NCBI GenBank assembly: GCA_019055375.1
Contig: JAHQIW010001478.1
Coordinates: 22,546-86,545, forward strand
DNA from: Parelaphostrongylus tenuis
Lineage: Eukaryota > Nematoda > Chromadorea > Rhabditida > Metastrongylidae
Reading direction: 5' to 3'
Length of the DNA stretch: 64,000 nucleotides
This document shows, one piece after another, positions 1 through 11,519 of the stretch. A model generated the notes under the pieces. It ran no database searches, was not told the origin of the DNA, and was given only the letters and a program-made list of their open reading frames with translations. Each line of letters opens with the position of its first letter. Positions within the stretch are counted from its first letter, which is position 1. Both the position numbers and the translations under genes were made by a program.

Positions 1-1149
1 GTAATCACGTACGAACGCCGCAATATTGCTTCATAGTAAATCCAAGTAAAACTAGATCCAGTGAAGAGACATATCTCAGTGCATTTTAGGTTTGAGCATC
101 TCATATGCTCATAATCAGCTTTCTGAACATGCTGAACCACTATTGCTGTTCTAGTGTAGAGGAAGAACTAAAGAAAGGAGTTTTCCCTCTTTTTCGCATC
201 CAGATTCAGCCCTTTGGAACAAGCGACTTTTTTGCATTTTTCAGTCTTAGCGGTTATTCGATAGCTTGAATCTCTGTCGGCGATGTACTTGATTTCTATA
301 AGTAACTTTCTTCAGCTTTAGCAGAGAGAATAAAATCATGTTTCACACTCTTTCAAATTCCGCTGTAGACGGCTTTTCTTCTACACTTTTGATAACCCTT
401 TGATATTAGAAACCGACAATTTGAAGAGTACGCTTGGTAGTTGGATAGAACTTCTTATTGTGTTGTTAGAATCAAAAACACTGGATTTTGCACTAACCTC
501 TGGTTTCTTGTCAGCTAGGGCGTGTGTCGGTTTTCCGAATTGAATCGGCGAGATTGAAGCTGTAAAATGATTACGTAAAGTCTAAGGTGCAAGCTCTAGC
601 TAGCAAAGAATGTTTGAGTCTAAAAAATAATTTGATTTACTGTTACGACGTGGTGAGCAAGCCTTTTCAAAATCAAATACACCATTGGATTTCTTGATAT
701 TTGAGCCACAGAATGGCTCAACCCTTTGCGAAAGGCTAGGGTCACTTTGACACACAACTGTACGCCCCATTTGGACGGCTATGAGAGTGCCCCAATGCGA
801 ATTTGTGCTAATCAAGTTTATGGAGAAAAACATCATTCTCAATAGGTGACGTGTATGACTGAAGAGACATGTGTATGAGTGATTTTGGTAAAAACAACAC
901 TAGTGAGTTAGAAAACCTAGCATTTTCAAGGAGGAAAACAACATTCTAGCAAAAAGTACTGTATTTTTGGCTAACATAGAACAATCTTTCTTATATAGTC
1001 AATATTTTTGTGGGATATTGATAGCATAAAAATTCTAATTTTTATGCTCACCCTGATGTAGAAGAAAATTTCTATAGTAAGTTCTATTATAAGAAAAAAG
1101 AACGTTTTGCAATCATACTTCATGTTTTCTGCTTCACAGCGTTTTTTCG
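1..1149. other. No recognised gene
   Basis: I see no gene with recognisable domains here. An 80-codon minus-strand frame at 600-842 has no family I recognise and is probably chance. Near 240-290 there is a weak match to the dispersed repeat with a 'gatagcttgaa' motif that recurs around 8.6, 9.0 and 9.5 kb. The only sharp structure is the short palindrome at 1023-1048. Confidence 0.5.
1023..1048. repeat. Perfect short palindrome
   Basis: Two 12-base arms, AGCATAAAAATT and AATTTTTATGCT, pair perfectly around a 2-base centre (CT). In RNA it would form a tight AU-rich hairpin. No neighbouring gene gives it an obvious role. Confidence 0.8.
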
Positions 1150-2133
1150 TTTAACTTACTTCGATACTTAGGCGGTCCGCCTTCACAAATTGTGCGGACC
1201 CCAGCACATCTTCCATCCGTCTCGTCTTCTCGCGATTGTCGTCCATGGCGGTGGCTTCATTCGAGTATACAGCTGATGCAAATGTAGATAGGAATACAGC
1301 TGATTAATTTTTGTAGTGAATAAGTCCGCCCAGCCTGTACGTGGTCGTCCTCGGGGTCGAGTAATATCTCGTGGCGTCCACTTTACAGTTTATTTCGCCC
1401 ATCTGCCATCTGATCTTCTTACTATATGGCCGGCCCATCTATGCTTCGCTATCAATGTGAATTCTTCTGGATCACGAAGATGAGATAAATTACCGAATGC
1501 GAGCGGCGCAAGCCGGCTAGGCGTTGTGAGTGCCGACTGATTTTCAGAAGACATCGTTCGAGCGCTCTGTAAGTTGTTTGCAGTAGTCTTGACTTGATCG
1601 AAGTATCAGGCCACGTCTCGGCTGCATAAAAGAGTACTGGGAGGACTGTTGAATCGAAAAGGTTAGCGCGTAATTTGGGGTGCGTTATTTGGTCGGTGGC
1701 TTTTTTGAAAGGCAGGAATGCGGCCTACGCTGCTTTCCTTGTTCTGTCAAGCTCCTCCTACACGTTGTTTTCCATATTCAGTGAACGACTAAGCTACACG
1801 TACGAGGAGGCCTCTGTAATCAAGGATCCATTCAGTCTAATATTCTCATCATTGCACCATTGGCTCTTCATAATCTAAGTCTTCATGCAATCAATGCGTA
1901 GTCCGATCTTCTTTACCGCTTCGTTGAGTTTCTTGAGCATCGTCTCTGCTTCAGTGGTGATATTCGCGAATAAGACAATGTCATCCGCAAAACGAAAATT
2001 TGATAGGAACTTTCCATCGACGCGTATGCCGTTCTTGTCGCAATCAAGCGGCTTCTTTATCTACAGCAGTGCGGCGGTGAACACCTTTGGCGATATCGTA
2101 TCGTCTTGTCGAACTATTTTTCAGTGGGTGTAG

Positions 2134-2670
2134 TCAGAAGTCGATCAAAGAGTTGTATTTTCGTGGTACAATGCCGATAGTATTCTGATAAAGTTTTTGT
2201 GCAAGACGGATCCACTCCTTGATCGACAAGCGCTGATAGGACTGCGTTCGTTTTGACGCTATCAAATGTTTTTCATAGTCGATGAAAGTTAGCTGGTGGT
2301 ATTTCCGACAGATTTCTATGACCGTCGGGCTGGTTTGGATGTGGACCATGCAGCAGAATCCCTGTCGAAATCTTGTCCGCTCAACTGATTGTGCCTCGTC
2401 CAATGTTCTTGATATGCGCTGAAGGATGATCTTCGTGAAAAGATTGTAAAGTACGCTTATCAAGCAGATTGTACGATAGTTGCAAAGATCCCTTCGGTCA
2501 CCTTTTTTGTGAATGATGGACTGTGCGCGACGTCCTCCACTGGTCTGGAATTTTTTCCTTTGAAGGTAAGATGTCATATGCGCCACGAGAAGTACATGTA
2601 AATTGTGGCCTGTGGCTCGCAGCAAATCGGAAGAGATGTTATCAGGACCTGGAGCCGTGCCTTTTCTCAT
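2134..2670 (-). pseudogene. RTE family A reverse transcriptase, palm fragment
   Basis: The 178-codon minus frame begins with a TAPGPDNI-like motif, the usual start of the RTE reverse transcriptase fingers. It continues with a KKGDRRDLCNYRTICLIS stretch that matches the family's KKGD..NYRPICLLS block. Family-conserved positions are substituted and the frame ends before the FADD catalytic block, which is lost. The C-terminal part continues in other frames down to about 1160. It is a decayed ORF2-like remnant that once encoded target-primed reverse transcription. Family-B sequence starts at 2937, only 260 bases upstream. Confidence 0.85.
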
Positions 2671-2936
2671 GCTTTCTATCGCGACTCGAACTTTAGAGGG
2701 CAGGTTCCCAGGGGGTTTTTCTCTTGTGGGGAATGGGGGGTCCGAGACGGGGATGGTGGAATAAAAAAGATTGGTGTAGAATTCTTACGTTAACAATTCC
2801 ACATCATGGCGGGAAGTCTTTGTGATCCCATCTTCGTTCATTAACGCTGACAGCGGATCGCTGTAGTCACACATTCCAACGACATCCTCAGATTAGATCT
2901 TTCTTGTGCTGCTTCTAGCAGCTTCCTCTGCTTGCA

Positions 2937-4575
2937 TCACCTGTATCACCTGTCGTCCCGTTGATCGCCGAGTGACTCGAGCGGGTACCAGCAACTCTTC
3001 CATTTTTCCCTATCGTATGCAACAGTAGCCCAGTGGGTCCTCCTCGCTCTAGGGATTCGCTGAGCATCATATCTTTCTTCTATCGCTTTCGTGAAGAAAT
3101 CGGACCAACGGGTCAGTGGTATTCCTTTAGAGCGCTTGACGTCCCGAGGAATCCACTCGGTAACGGCTCTCGTCCATCGGCTGTCGTTGAAGCGCATCAC
3201 GTGTCCGGCCTACCTTATTTTCGATATCCTGGCGTGTAGGACGGCGTCTCTGATTTTCGATCGTTGACGTGGGTCGGAACTTCGGATCCTTTCTCTCATT
3301 TGCGAGATACGGGATGTTCCTAGCCTCGACCTTTCGACTGCGCGATCGATAACTCCAAGTGATCTTTCATCCTGCTTACGTAGCGATCATGTTTCTGCTG
3401 CATACGTCAGGGCAGGGATAATTGTCGAGTTGAAAAGGTGGACACGGAGTCGGACGTTCTTTGTCCTCTTCACTACAACTTCGATGCCTTTAAACGTTCC
3501 CCAAGCCGCTCGTTTCCTCCTGCTCAACTCTGGAGTGAGGTCGTTCATTATGTTGATTTCACGACCTGGATAGACGTAACTGGCGCACTCGGAGATTGTC
3601 GTTTCGTTGAGCGTGAATGGGACATTTGAAATCCATCCGTTCCTCATGAACATTGTTTTCGTTAGATTAAGTTGAAGACCAATCTTTCCACAGGCGTTAT
3701 CGAAATCGGTCAACATTCGTTCCGCTTGGCTAATGTTTGGTGTTATGAGGACGCTATCGTCAGCAAAGCGAAGATGGTTTAATTGTCGACCGTCAATTTT
3801 CACTCCCATATCGTCCCATTCTAATTTTCGCATGACGTTTTGCAGGGTGGCAGTGAATAGTTTTGGCGAAATTGTATCACCTTGCCAAACCCCTCTTCTT
3901 ATGTCAATGGTGATATTGTTGTAGAATGGAGATATTTTAGTCGCAAAATCTTTATAAAGCTCACGAAGGATCATTATGTACCGAGTAGGGACGCCCTGGT
4001 TATCCAGAGCCTTTATAATTGCTTCTGTTTCCACTGAACCAAGGGCTTTCTTCAGATCGGTGAAAATGAGACAGAATGGCTGCTTTTACTTTCCTGAAAC
4101 TTCAGTGATTCTTGCAATTGTGTGGATGTGATCTATGGTACTGCATTCTTTTCGGAGCCCTGCTTGTTCGTATGGCTGTCCTTCGTCCAGTGTTCTGTCA
4201 ATCCTGTTTAGGATGACTCGAGTAAAAAATTTATAGATAACGGACAGCAAGCAGATTGGGCGATAATTGCCTATGTCGTGAATGTCTCCTTTTTGAACAA
4301 CAATACGGTCTTGCTGGTTTTCCATTGAACAGGTTGCTTTCATTCTGACAGGTAGAGAGTGAAGAGCCGAACCAGGGTGTTGATGCGAACTGGCGGCAGA
4401 TTTTTCAGATGTTCTGGTTTAATACTGTGTGGACCGAATGTTGTTCTGTTCTTCACCGACAATATAGCATGTCGGATTTCGGAAGGGAGGACCGGTGGGA
4501 CTACATATTCGTCCTCTTTCAATTTATATGACGGTAAGAGGGCATGGCTAGCAAAGAGATCCGATTTGTATTGGT
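2937..4575 (-). mobile_element. RTE-clade retrotransposon, family B copy 1, 5'-truncated
   Basis: This 1.64-kb family-B copy sits inside the family-A element. Its 3' end carries the short tandem tail 'atcacctgtatcacctgtcg' seen at 24.1 kb. The 5' truncation is at about 4575, where similarity to the complete copy at 45.7 kb stops and family-A sequence resumes. A 5' truncation plus a precise 3' end is what target-primed reverse transcription leaves. It keeps only RT and C-terminal sequence, with no endonuclease. Confidence 0.85.
2946..4522 (-). pseudogene. RTE family B reverse transcriptase, copy 1
   Basis: Three minus frames cover the RT. 4522-4340 is the N-terminal block with the PHSIKPEHLKNLPP motif. 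4343-4086 is the fingers block with the KKGD-like NYRPICLLSVIYK motif. 4034-3387 is the palm, with GVWQGDTISP and the catalytic LRFADDSVLIT motif intact. The C-terminal frame at 3200-2946 has HVMRFNDSRWTRAV-like residues and WIPRDVK. Frameshifts separate the blocks, so no intact enzyme is made. The catalytic FADD is present, so decay is by frame breaks and not by loss of the active site. Confidence 0.85.
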
Positions 4576-4844
4576 GAGTGATTTTTTTACCGTTGTAGAT
4601 TTTCCTGCAATGTTCTTCTGCAACTGGTATTTCAAATCAACCGAGCTAAATGTGTTGCATTAGAATCGAGCCTCAGCTTCCTTTGCTTTTCAAGAAACTC
4701 GTTGATGATGAGATGCAATCGGCTCTTCTGGACTGAGCAACTGAAGCTAAGTCGGCGCACCTTTTTATTAGTTTGACAGGCAGCTCGAAGTGTTCGGTCG
4801 GATCATCCTTAGACTGTCAGTCATGTGGTTGGATAGCGTTTCGT

Positions 4845-5640
4845 CTAAAATGTTCTTGTCGTAGACGGCCTGACGACCTCTTCTTGACCGACAAGAGGAT
4901 TCTTTTCCTGTTTACGGTTGGATCGTATCTTTACTCGAAAAAGGCACTTATCGGCCCCACTACGGAATAATGGCACTACGGCTGTGTCGAGCATGCACCA
5001 TCTTCTATTGATAAGAATATGATCCATTTCCGCATGTGTCGTGCCGCTATTTGACTCCCATGTCCAGCTGCGGTGTTCTTTCTTCTGGAAAAGTAAATTT
5101 CCGTGCAGGAGAAGTGCCGCAGGCAAGAATCCGGCAAAACGGTTTCTATTTTCGTTTCTTTCTCCTGATCCAAATGTTCCAGTCCCGTATTCGCGCTCAT
5201 TAGCCATTCCTAATCTGACATTGAAGTCTCTGACTACGAAATTGTAATATATCTTATCATTACCAATAACTTCTTCCAACTGTGGGTAAAAAGCGTCCAG
5301 TTCATGTTCATTAGCTGCGACAGTTGGTGACAGTGATTTTAGTATTACGCTTCAATTCGAGTCTAGGAATAGTTAGGTCAGAAAGAAGGAAGTCAACGAG
5401 ATGGGTGATGACGGGTGATCGAAAAAGCGTACGCCTCCGACATTTCTATGGCACCTTTTCTCTGCGAATTACGAACGTGCCGTTGTTCAAGTGACGTATG
5501 TCGGTCTTCCTCGTTCTAGTTCCTTGTGCGACAACTACATGAAATTTTATGCGATTTGCTGCTTCGGGAAATGTTTAACATCGGTTCAGTGAAGAGTGTT
5601 CTGGCATTATACGTACAGAGTAGAAAACAATCTCCATACC
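4845..5640 (-). pseudogene. RTE family A endonuclease, decayed
   Basis: Minus-strand frames encode an exonuclease-endonuclease-phosphatase type endonuclease that in active elements nicks the DNA target. The N-terminal part (about 5640-5470) reads like the RTE start, with a DVRQL-type segment after a QGTRTRKTDI stretch. The long frame at 5279-4845 carries a VVRDFNVRLG motif, where the family has VGDFNA, and a TTHAEMDHILINRR motif, the conserved DHI loop. The change of VGDF to VRDF and internal breaks show decay. The RT half of the same element lies beyond the nested insertion. Confidence 0.85.
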
Positions 5641-5850
5641 GTGTCGACTGCATATTCAATAGATCCGCTTCCCCGAGTATCCTCGTAACCTTCGAATCTC
5701 GTGGTTTAGTAGTCTTTCACCGGTTGTCTCGCCGCCTGAAGCCATACACGGAAACACCAAGTGTACGGGGTACTGAGACTGACCTTATTGCTGGTTGTGC
5801 AGATTGATATCCTTGGATTCCTGACTTAACCTTACAAGAGCGTTTTCAAG

Positions 5851-7160
5851 TCCACATATCTTTATGATGTCGTTTCCAAGCAATTTGTTGGGCATCCGGT
5901 CCTAGCAGCCGGGCTTACATTCAGTTGATTCGGAGATGATATCGGAACCGAATCAATGAACAGAGCAGGAGTGAATGAGTAAAGTTGGTCGACCGATTGA
6001 GGATGTTCTATAGCCGAAAAGACTCTTCCAGGTTTTGACGACGTCGTTTTCAAGGTGTATCTTTTCTTCGGTATTACATACTAACATTTTGCTTCTTAGC
6101 AAACTGTGTTGTTAAAAATCGAATTTATCAATGAAATAACTTTTACAAATGTATTTTATTGAGAATAACGCTCAGCTGCCCTGAAAATTATTACTTTTAA
6201 CTACAATTCTAACGCATGCAATCGCACCTCAAAGAATGCGCTCTTGAATCCTTGGTTTCTTCTAAAAAAGAGCTCACTTTATTAATGTCACTTATTCACT
6301 AGCTCAGAGAGACTCTAATACCATGCTTTGGGTTTTAAAAAAGACATTTTCTGCTTGCGCTATTAGCGAAAAAAAGGCATTTTGCTCGCACTAGTCACCC
6401 CGCCTTTTGAATTTTACGGCCGACTTATTAACACTTCTGCAGTAGGACCATGATTCTAAGAAAACTTCACAATTACGAAAAAGGTGGTAGATTGCTATTA
6501 GAAGAACTACCATGAACGTATTTTAAGTAGAAAGAACATCGAACTCATCTGTCGCAGAAATTTTTTTTTAGTACGAAATCACATCGTTGAGAAAGCCCTT
6601 TCCCAACTGTTTTGATAAAATGAACGCTTTTGAGTCATATTTCAATTACGGCGATATTACTAACATCTTATCAATGTATTTATTCAACTTATCGTCAACT
6701 TTTAGCGTCAATACGATTTGTACATCTGCACATTGTACATGCAATAGCCACCTTGCACTACTGAATAGATTCAGATGTTTTCATATATTAAAGCCACCTA
6801 CTTGTGATTCATTACAGTCTACAATGTACAATGATGTACAATGCAAAATTCGTATCTAAACATGAAGTCCTCGCGAGATTACCATTATTTCACCAGTTCT
6901 GAAGTAAAGATAATGGCAGCCGATTACTATAGTCCAACCGATAGGATTCTCTCAGCTCTCAACCTTTAAGGGAACACGTGCACAAAATGCGACGCATGTC
7001 TGATTAAAGGCGTCTCTCGCTGAATAAAGGTTTTCTCTCGGACATTTGGTAACCTTTCGAAAGCTCAAATCTTCGACATTTTGGCAATATGCTTAATTTG
7101 AAAAAAGGCTTTCCATTTCGTCATGAAAACTATTCTGAAAGGCCACTAAGGAACTGAGAA
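5851..7160. other. Gene-poor interval with dispersed repeat
   Basis: No gene is recognised. Frames at 5862-6053 (minus) and 6587-6859 (plus) are short, resemble no family and have no splice-like borders. Around 7039-7130 there is a copy of a dispersed repeat with the 'tttcgaaagctcaaat' motif and an 'aaaaggctttcc' block, shared with 37.3, 37.9, 45.2, 48.8, 55.9 and 57.5 kb. Confidence 0.5.
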
Positions 7161-7169
7161 AACAAAGAT

Positions 7170-7290
7170 ATAGCGTAGAAAGAGTAGTGTGCAATACGGG
7201 GGTCGGTAATGCAACGTTTCAGCACAAGCTCCCGGAAAGAGTGAGCTCTGGGTTTGATACCCAGCTGACGCAAACGTTTTTGCACACCAC
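7170..7290 (+). repeat. tRNA-derived repeat, degenerate
   Basis: The segment GGGTTTGATACCC fits the internal polymerase III box B (GGTTCGANNCC) with little change. It is followed by GCTGACGC as if by a 3' acceptor half. The expected pairing 5' GCGTCAGC is not preserved, so this is a decayed tRNA-like SINE or tRNA pseudogene and not a functional tRNA. Confidence 0.35.
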
Positions 7291-7717
7291 TCTACATTAC
7301 TATATATTGTGAAATCATACCATTGCAAATGGCGGTCAAATAAAGTAAGTTACAAAATGTAAAGCTTTTGATGTTGGTCGATCTCTGAGGGCTTTCTCGA
7401 AAGCGTTCCAGATTTTTGCAGTTCGGGCACCGGATGCGTTGGCGATTTTTTGATTACATAATGACCAGGTCGAACAAAAAACACTACCAGAATGGATCAT
7501 CTCACCCTTATAAAACCATTTTACTTCTGAAAGAATAAGGGGATAAAACGTCATAGTTAACTAGCTTTAACACTGATCCATAAAGTCGCCAGCCTTGGTT
7601 TCGTCCGTATCTTCGAGCATGACAACCTGGAAATTCACATATGAATTAGTTCAGCACATGATTGACCTCTGTACCTGAAATATAAGTATTGAAGGAAGAG
7701 TGATAGCAGAACAGAAT

Positions 7718-7792
7718 CTCCGATAGTGGAGTGGTTAGCACGCATAAAAGGAAGGGTGAGACACGGGCTTACCTCTCGCACGGAGTACTCAA
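7718..7792 (+). repeat. tRNA-like relic, Val/Asp-like D arm
   Basis: CTCCGATAGTGGAGTGGTTA closely resembles the acceptor plus D arm of a valine-type tRNA. A CGGAG near the other end can pair with the leading CTCCG. The T-arm region does not match GGTTCGA, and no clean anticodon stem is visible. I read it as a decayed tRNA or SINE head. Confidence 0.4.
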
Positions 7793-7945
7793 ACTCTTGC
7801 ATATTACTGAACATAAATAAATATACAGCAGGTGTGTAAGAAAATCACCCCGCTTTGCTTTTACTAAGATTTTTGGAACAAAATTGGGCGACTTTGTTGT
7901 GATTTACTGCGCGTTTTCTTACGAAGATTTAGGTGTATAGCTTGT

Positions 7946-8330
7946 CTATACTTGCTTTGAGATGGAGCTGCCCTCAGATCGCTTGCTACTACTCATGCAC
8001 AGATAGCTTGTAGGGTAACGATGCCAGTAAAGAGGCGACAAGATCAGTGGGGCTTCCTGTGGACGGTCCAAGCGCGATCGATTCTCCAAACTGCCTTTGA
8101 ACTTCGCAAACCACTTTTTGGCCGTCCTTTCTGCTACCGTATCATCGCTCCAAACTCCATTAATCTTGAGCACCGCTTCACTAATATTTTCCTCTACGAG
8201 CCATTCGTGCATGAGTAGCGAGCAAATTTGCTCTCAACACAGCTCCATCTCAACCGTTTGAGAACCGTATGAGCCATATTGGCCCTTAGCGCATTCGTGC
8301 GCTAGAGCTTTCTACGGCGCACGCATTAGA
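7946..8330 (-). pseudogene. Mariner-type transposase, N-terminal fragment
   Basis: The minus frame 8212-7946 reads MHEWLVEENISEAVLKI and then GVWSDDTVAERTAKKWFAKF. This is the paired helix-turn-helix DNA-binding head of mariner transposases (family pattern: I...GE..VS.RT...WFAKF...). An LDRPQEA stretch sits where the family has the DRPRSGRP linker. Upstream sequence to about 8330 continues the N terminus in broken frames. The catalytic D,D34D domain is absent, so it is a dead fragment. I found no clear terminal inverted repeats. Confidence 0.75.
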
Positions 8331-9039
8331 AATGGAAATGAGGAAGAATATCTAGTAAATTAAGGATCCAAGATAGCATTATTATTATCAAACGATGAAT
8401 TGTCACTAAAGAGATTTTTGTGAAGGTTTTCATGACTTTTTAATTGAAGGAACGCTTATGTGTCGAAAGTGAACTATTTCTCAACAAGAAAAACCACATC
8501 TTACCAAAAATGGACATATTTCTAACCGTTAGTTAACGCTTGCATCTCTTTTTTCAGTCTACATTTTCATAATCGTTCGATAGCTTGAGAAATGCCGATT
8601 ACGAAACTATGCTTGCTTTGTGGCTCGATCTTCATACTACGTTTTCCTAACCAATAAAATAAAATGTTTCGTAATCATGGTTTATTTTTTGTAGTTCACA
8701 GCGGGATTTTTGATGTTATATAGTTATATTCTAGATTAGCTCAGACTAGATTAAATAGAATACTGCTAGAGGGACACATAAAAACTTATTTTCAGTGAAA
8801 AACTACCTAGATTTCTTTTGAAAAGTTACACTATTCTTTACGAATTGAGTGGAATACAGTCGCATTGTGTGAAATGTGTTCGTATTTCCTTTCTTTTTCA
8901 CTTAGCAGAGTTTTTTCATTGGACTATCAGTAATCATTCAACAGCTCGAAAAGTGGAAAATTTAGTACCGAGCATAATTTATGAGTAAACCATCATAATA
9001 AGCATTACTAACAAAAAAAAGAGTTTGTGCTCAAAGGCG

Positions 9040-9210
9040 CTTATGAGGCGTTGTTAGAGAAATTTTGCATCGCATAGCAACACACACAGGGTCATTGGTT
9101 CGATTTTGCACTAATGGCTCACCAAGCTCTCCACTCCTTAGGATCGGTAAATTTGTGCAAAACTTGCCTGGAAACATAAGCAGCACTGGTTTAGTATCTC
9201 GATAGGCCTC
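9040..9210 (+). repeat. SINE-like tRNA-derived segment, copy 1
   Basis: Contains TTGGTTCGATTTTGCAC, a box-B-like element, with an upstream 'gcatcgcatagcaac' stretch. It aligns with the segment at 9640-9800, including the shared 'caccaagct' and 'gcaacgctgg'/'gcagcactgg' blocks. Too diverged for a tRNA. Confidence 0.4.
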
Positions 9211-9639
9211 TGCGAAGCATTATCTTTCTGAATATTTGCTTTACGAGTGCGCGGTTTCAACTCCACTGCGAATTTCGTTGGATATTATGAAGTAAATTAT
9301 GGATTCTATGCATACTTTATCGCCACGAAAAGGTTGAATAATACTCAAGAGAGTTCTATAAGCAATCACTGAAAGGAATGCTCATGTCTTGAAAATTTCT
9401 CCTTTTAGAAAGCTGCATACGTGGGAAGGCAAAGCTTTTACCTGTTTTTTTTTCTCTTTGTCTCGCACATGTGGAATGTGCTTGTATTTCTTTTCGTTAT
9501 CACCCAACAGAGCCTTTTCATTAGACTATTGGTATTCAGTCAACAACTTGAAAACAGGAAAGTTTAGTAGCGGCCCGGACTAGTGAGGAGACCTTCACAC
9601 TATATTCTGCTAATTGAAAAAGAAAACTTTTTGTTAAAG

Positions 9640-9800
9640 AGCACATGCGGCACAATAGAGGTTTTCTGCGCAGCGCACAAGATCAATGGTTCGTCCTCGC
9701 ACTCGTTGCCCACCAAGCTTCTCATTTACCTGAAGCCAGCAAATTTATGTCGGACTTGTCTGCAAGCTTAAGCAACGCTGGGATCGATAGAGCGGGGAGC
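9640..9800 (+). repeat. SINE-like tRNA-derived segment, copy 2
   Basis: Second copy of the preceding segment, with ATGGTTCGTCCTCGCAC in place of box B. Its position inside the second tandem unit shows it was duplicated with the unit and not inserted independently. Confidence 0.4.
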
Positions 9801-10576
9801 CACTGTGAGTCATTGTGATTGCCAGATATGCATTCAATGACCTCGAAAGTAGTTTGAAATTCAAGACAAATGAATAACGCATCAATCAGTGATTGATCAA
9901 CGACGAGAACCTTTTCTATATTTTTTAAACGTAATTTTAGTGCAAAAACGCCCATATGTCTTAGAAAATCATAGAATCCAGTGCGACAGCTACATCCTTG
10001 GGATAGAAACGCAGTTGCAACTTGTGCTGCACATTATCATCGATGGCATTGTAAAACCGTAATTCAAAAAAAAAATCGTCATTAATCGACTGATCTCGTT
10101 TTCTAAGGGATTCAGCCTGGTTAGTTGCAAGGGCTTGTGACCCGTCTACAGGTAGTGAATAAGGGATTAAACGAAAAGCAAAAGCGACCGTGTGCTTTCC
10201 AGAGAAGCAGGTGGAATCGTGGAACGAGCTCCTTGCTTTTGCAGCAGTGAGTCAAATAGGCCAAAACACTGCATTTAAGCTGCTGGGAAGTAGATGGGAT
10301 TCGTTTAAGATCGCTTCCAACAAATAAGCTTTTCTCGCTCCTCAGTGAGAAGCTGGTATGCTACTCGTGAGAATCCATGCCCCAAGTTCAGAGGCTAGCG
10401 AGCTATACGTTGGGTTTCAAAATGCTGAAAACAGCAATAAATATGGGCGTCATTCCCCTGACCCAGAAAAAGCCCCCCCCCCCTCTCCGTAGTGCAGCGT
10501 TTGGTAGGACGAGTACGGAGAGGCTGCTGAAATCTCAGGGCCAAACTACGCTACCAAAATCGAAACGGACTAAAAT

Positions 10577-11332
10577 GACGATCTGTACCTACAATGCAAG
10601 AACATTAGCACACGAATCCGCTATTGAAGAATTACTGATTCAACGAAGAAGGATAAGGCATGATGTCATTGGCCTGGCTGAGACGAGATGACGCCATCCT
10701 TTCATGCTATTCATCACACCGGAGAAGAACTGTTTCTTGGAACACGCGATAACAGTGGTGTCGGCGGCGTTGGCGTTCTAGTCGAGTCGCATTTGACCGT
10801 GAACATCGATTAGTTTGAACAACTAACATCCCGTATCTGAGGATTACGGTTGAAACGATGTGATTCTATGCCGCCTTTGACCATCTTCGTCACTTACGTA
10901 CCAACATCAAGCTGCGGAGAAGACGAAGTCGAAGCGATCTATATGGACTTTAAAAAATTCTTCAGAGAAGACCATATCTTCCACAAGTTCACTGCTGGAG
11001 ATTTCAACGCGAAAATTGAACATAGGAGGAAGTCTGAAGAACGTCACATTGCAACTTACGGATCAGAATGGAATGAACAGGGTGAAAGGCTATGTGAATT
11101 TATCATGACGACCCAAACCATCCATGGTAACTCACAATTCCAAAACCCTGACTCTCAACGATGGGCGTGGGAGTCCCCCAATGGAGAGTACCATAACGAT
11201 ATAGACCACTTCATAATAAATCGAAGGTTTTGCCTGACCGATATCGCGATTGTTCCTAAGTTCTACTTGAGATCAAACCATCCTCTTTCGCACAACGTTC
11301 CGTTTTTCGCAGAAAGAAAAGAAAGCCGCTAA
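10577..11332 (+). pseudogene. RTE family B endonuclease, copy 2
   Basis: Starts at MTICTYNARTLAHESAIEEL and GLAETR, the first endonuclease motifs. A stop after the ETR motif and a shift separate this from the next frame (10850-11332). That frame has FVTYVPTSS, GDFNAKIEHRR (catalytic GDFN loop intact), an ESPNGEYHNDIDHFIINRR block (the DH loop) and ends past the SNHPLS segment, which corresponds to SDHR in the family. The length approaches the usual 230-250 residue domain, so only a few lesions inactivate it. Confidence 0.85.
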
Positions 11333-11519
11333 ATTCAAGCAACAAAGTTCAGAACTACCACAAAGTGGGATGTATTCAAATCAGTAGTCGGCTTTTGGGA
11401 TGACACCGTTCTCGACAACATCGGCGAAGATTACGATCGGCTTGTTGAACATCATCACGTTAGAGCTATATAAGTCGAAAGTCTTAAGGTCACGAAGAGA
11501 CGCTTATTTCAATAGACAC

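Larger units (their letters stand above)
1150..5850 (-). mobile_element. RTE-clade retrotransposon, family A, split by a nested RTE
   Basis: This is a minus-strand non-LTR retrotransposon with an apurinic-like endonuclease followed by a reverse transcriptase. Its 5' part lies at about 4576-5850 and its 3' part at about 1150-2936; the gap is a family-B RTE copy inserted in the same orientation. The minus strand reads endonuclease (5640 down to 4845), a linker, RT palm (2670-2134) and a C-terminal region to about 1160. Many stops and frameshifts break the frames, so it is inactive. The 3' end falls near 1150, where the C-terminal sequence stops. The same family recurs at 53.7-55.6 kb. Confidence 0.85.
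8450..9960 (+). repeat. Tandem direct duplication of a ~0.55-kb repeat unit
   Basis: Two diverged units lie head to tail at about 8840-9300 and 9400-9900. They share in order: a 'ttcctttctttttcact'-like stretch, 'ttttcattggactat', a 'tcaacagctcgaaaa' block, then a tRNA-like box B (GGTTCG) followed by 'accaagct'. A third, weaker partial unit lies at about 8460-8650. No gene is seen. The minus frame at 9722-9955 and plus frames at 9389-9771 overlap the repeat and look like chance. Confidence 0.6.

Noticed and set aside
8450..9960. Direct repeats considered as a CRISPR array
   Set aside because: Units are about 550 bases, diverged and only two or three; the genome is eukaryotic.
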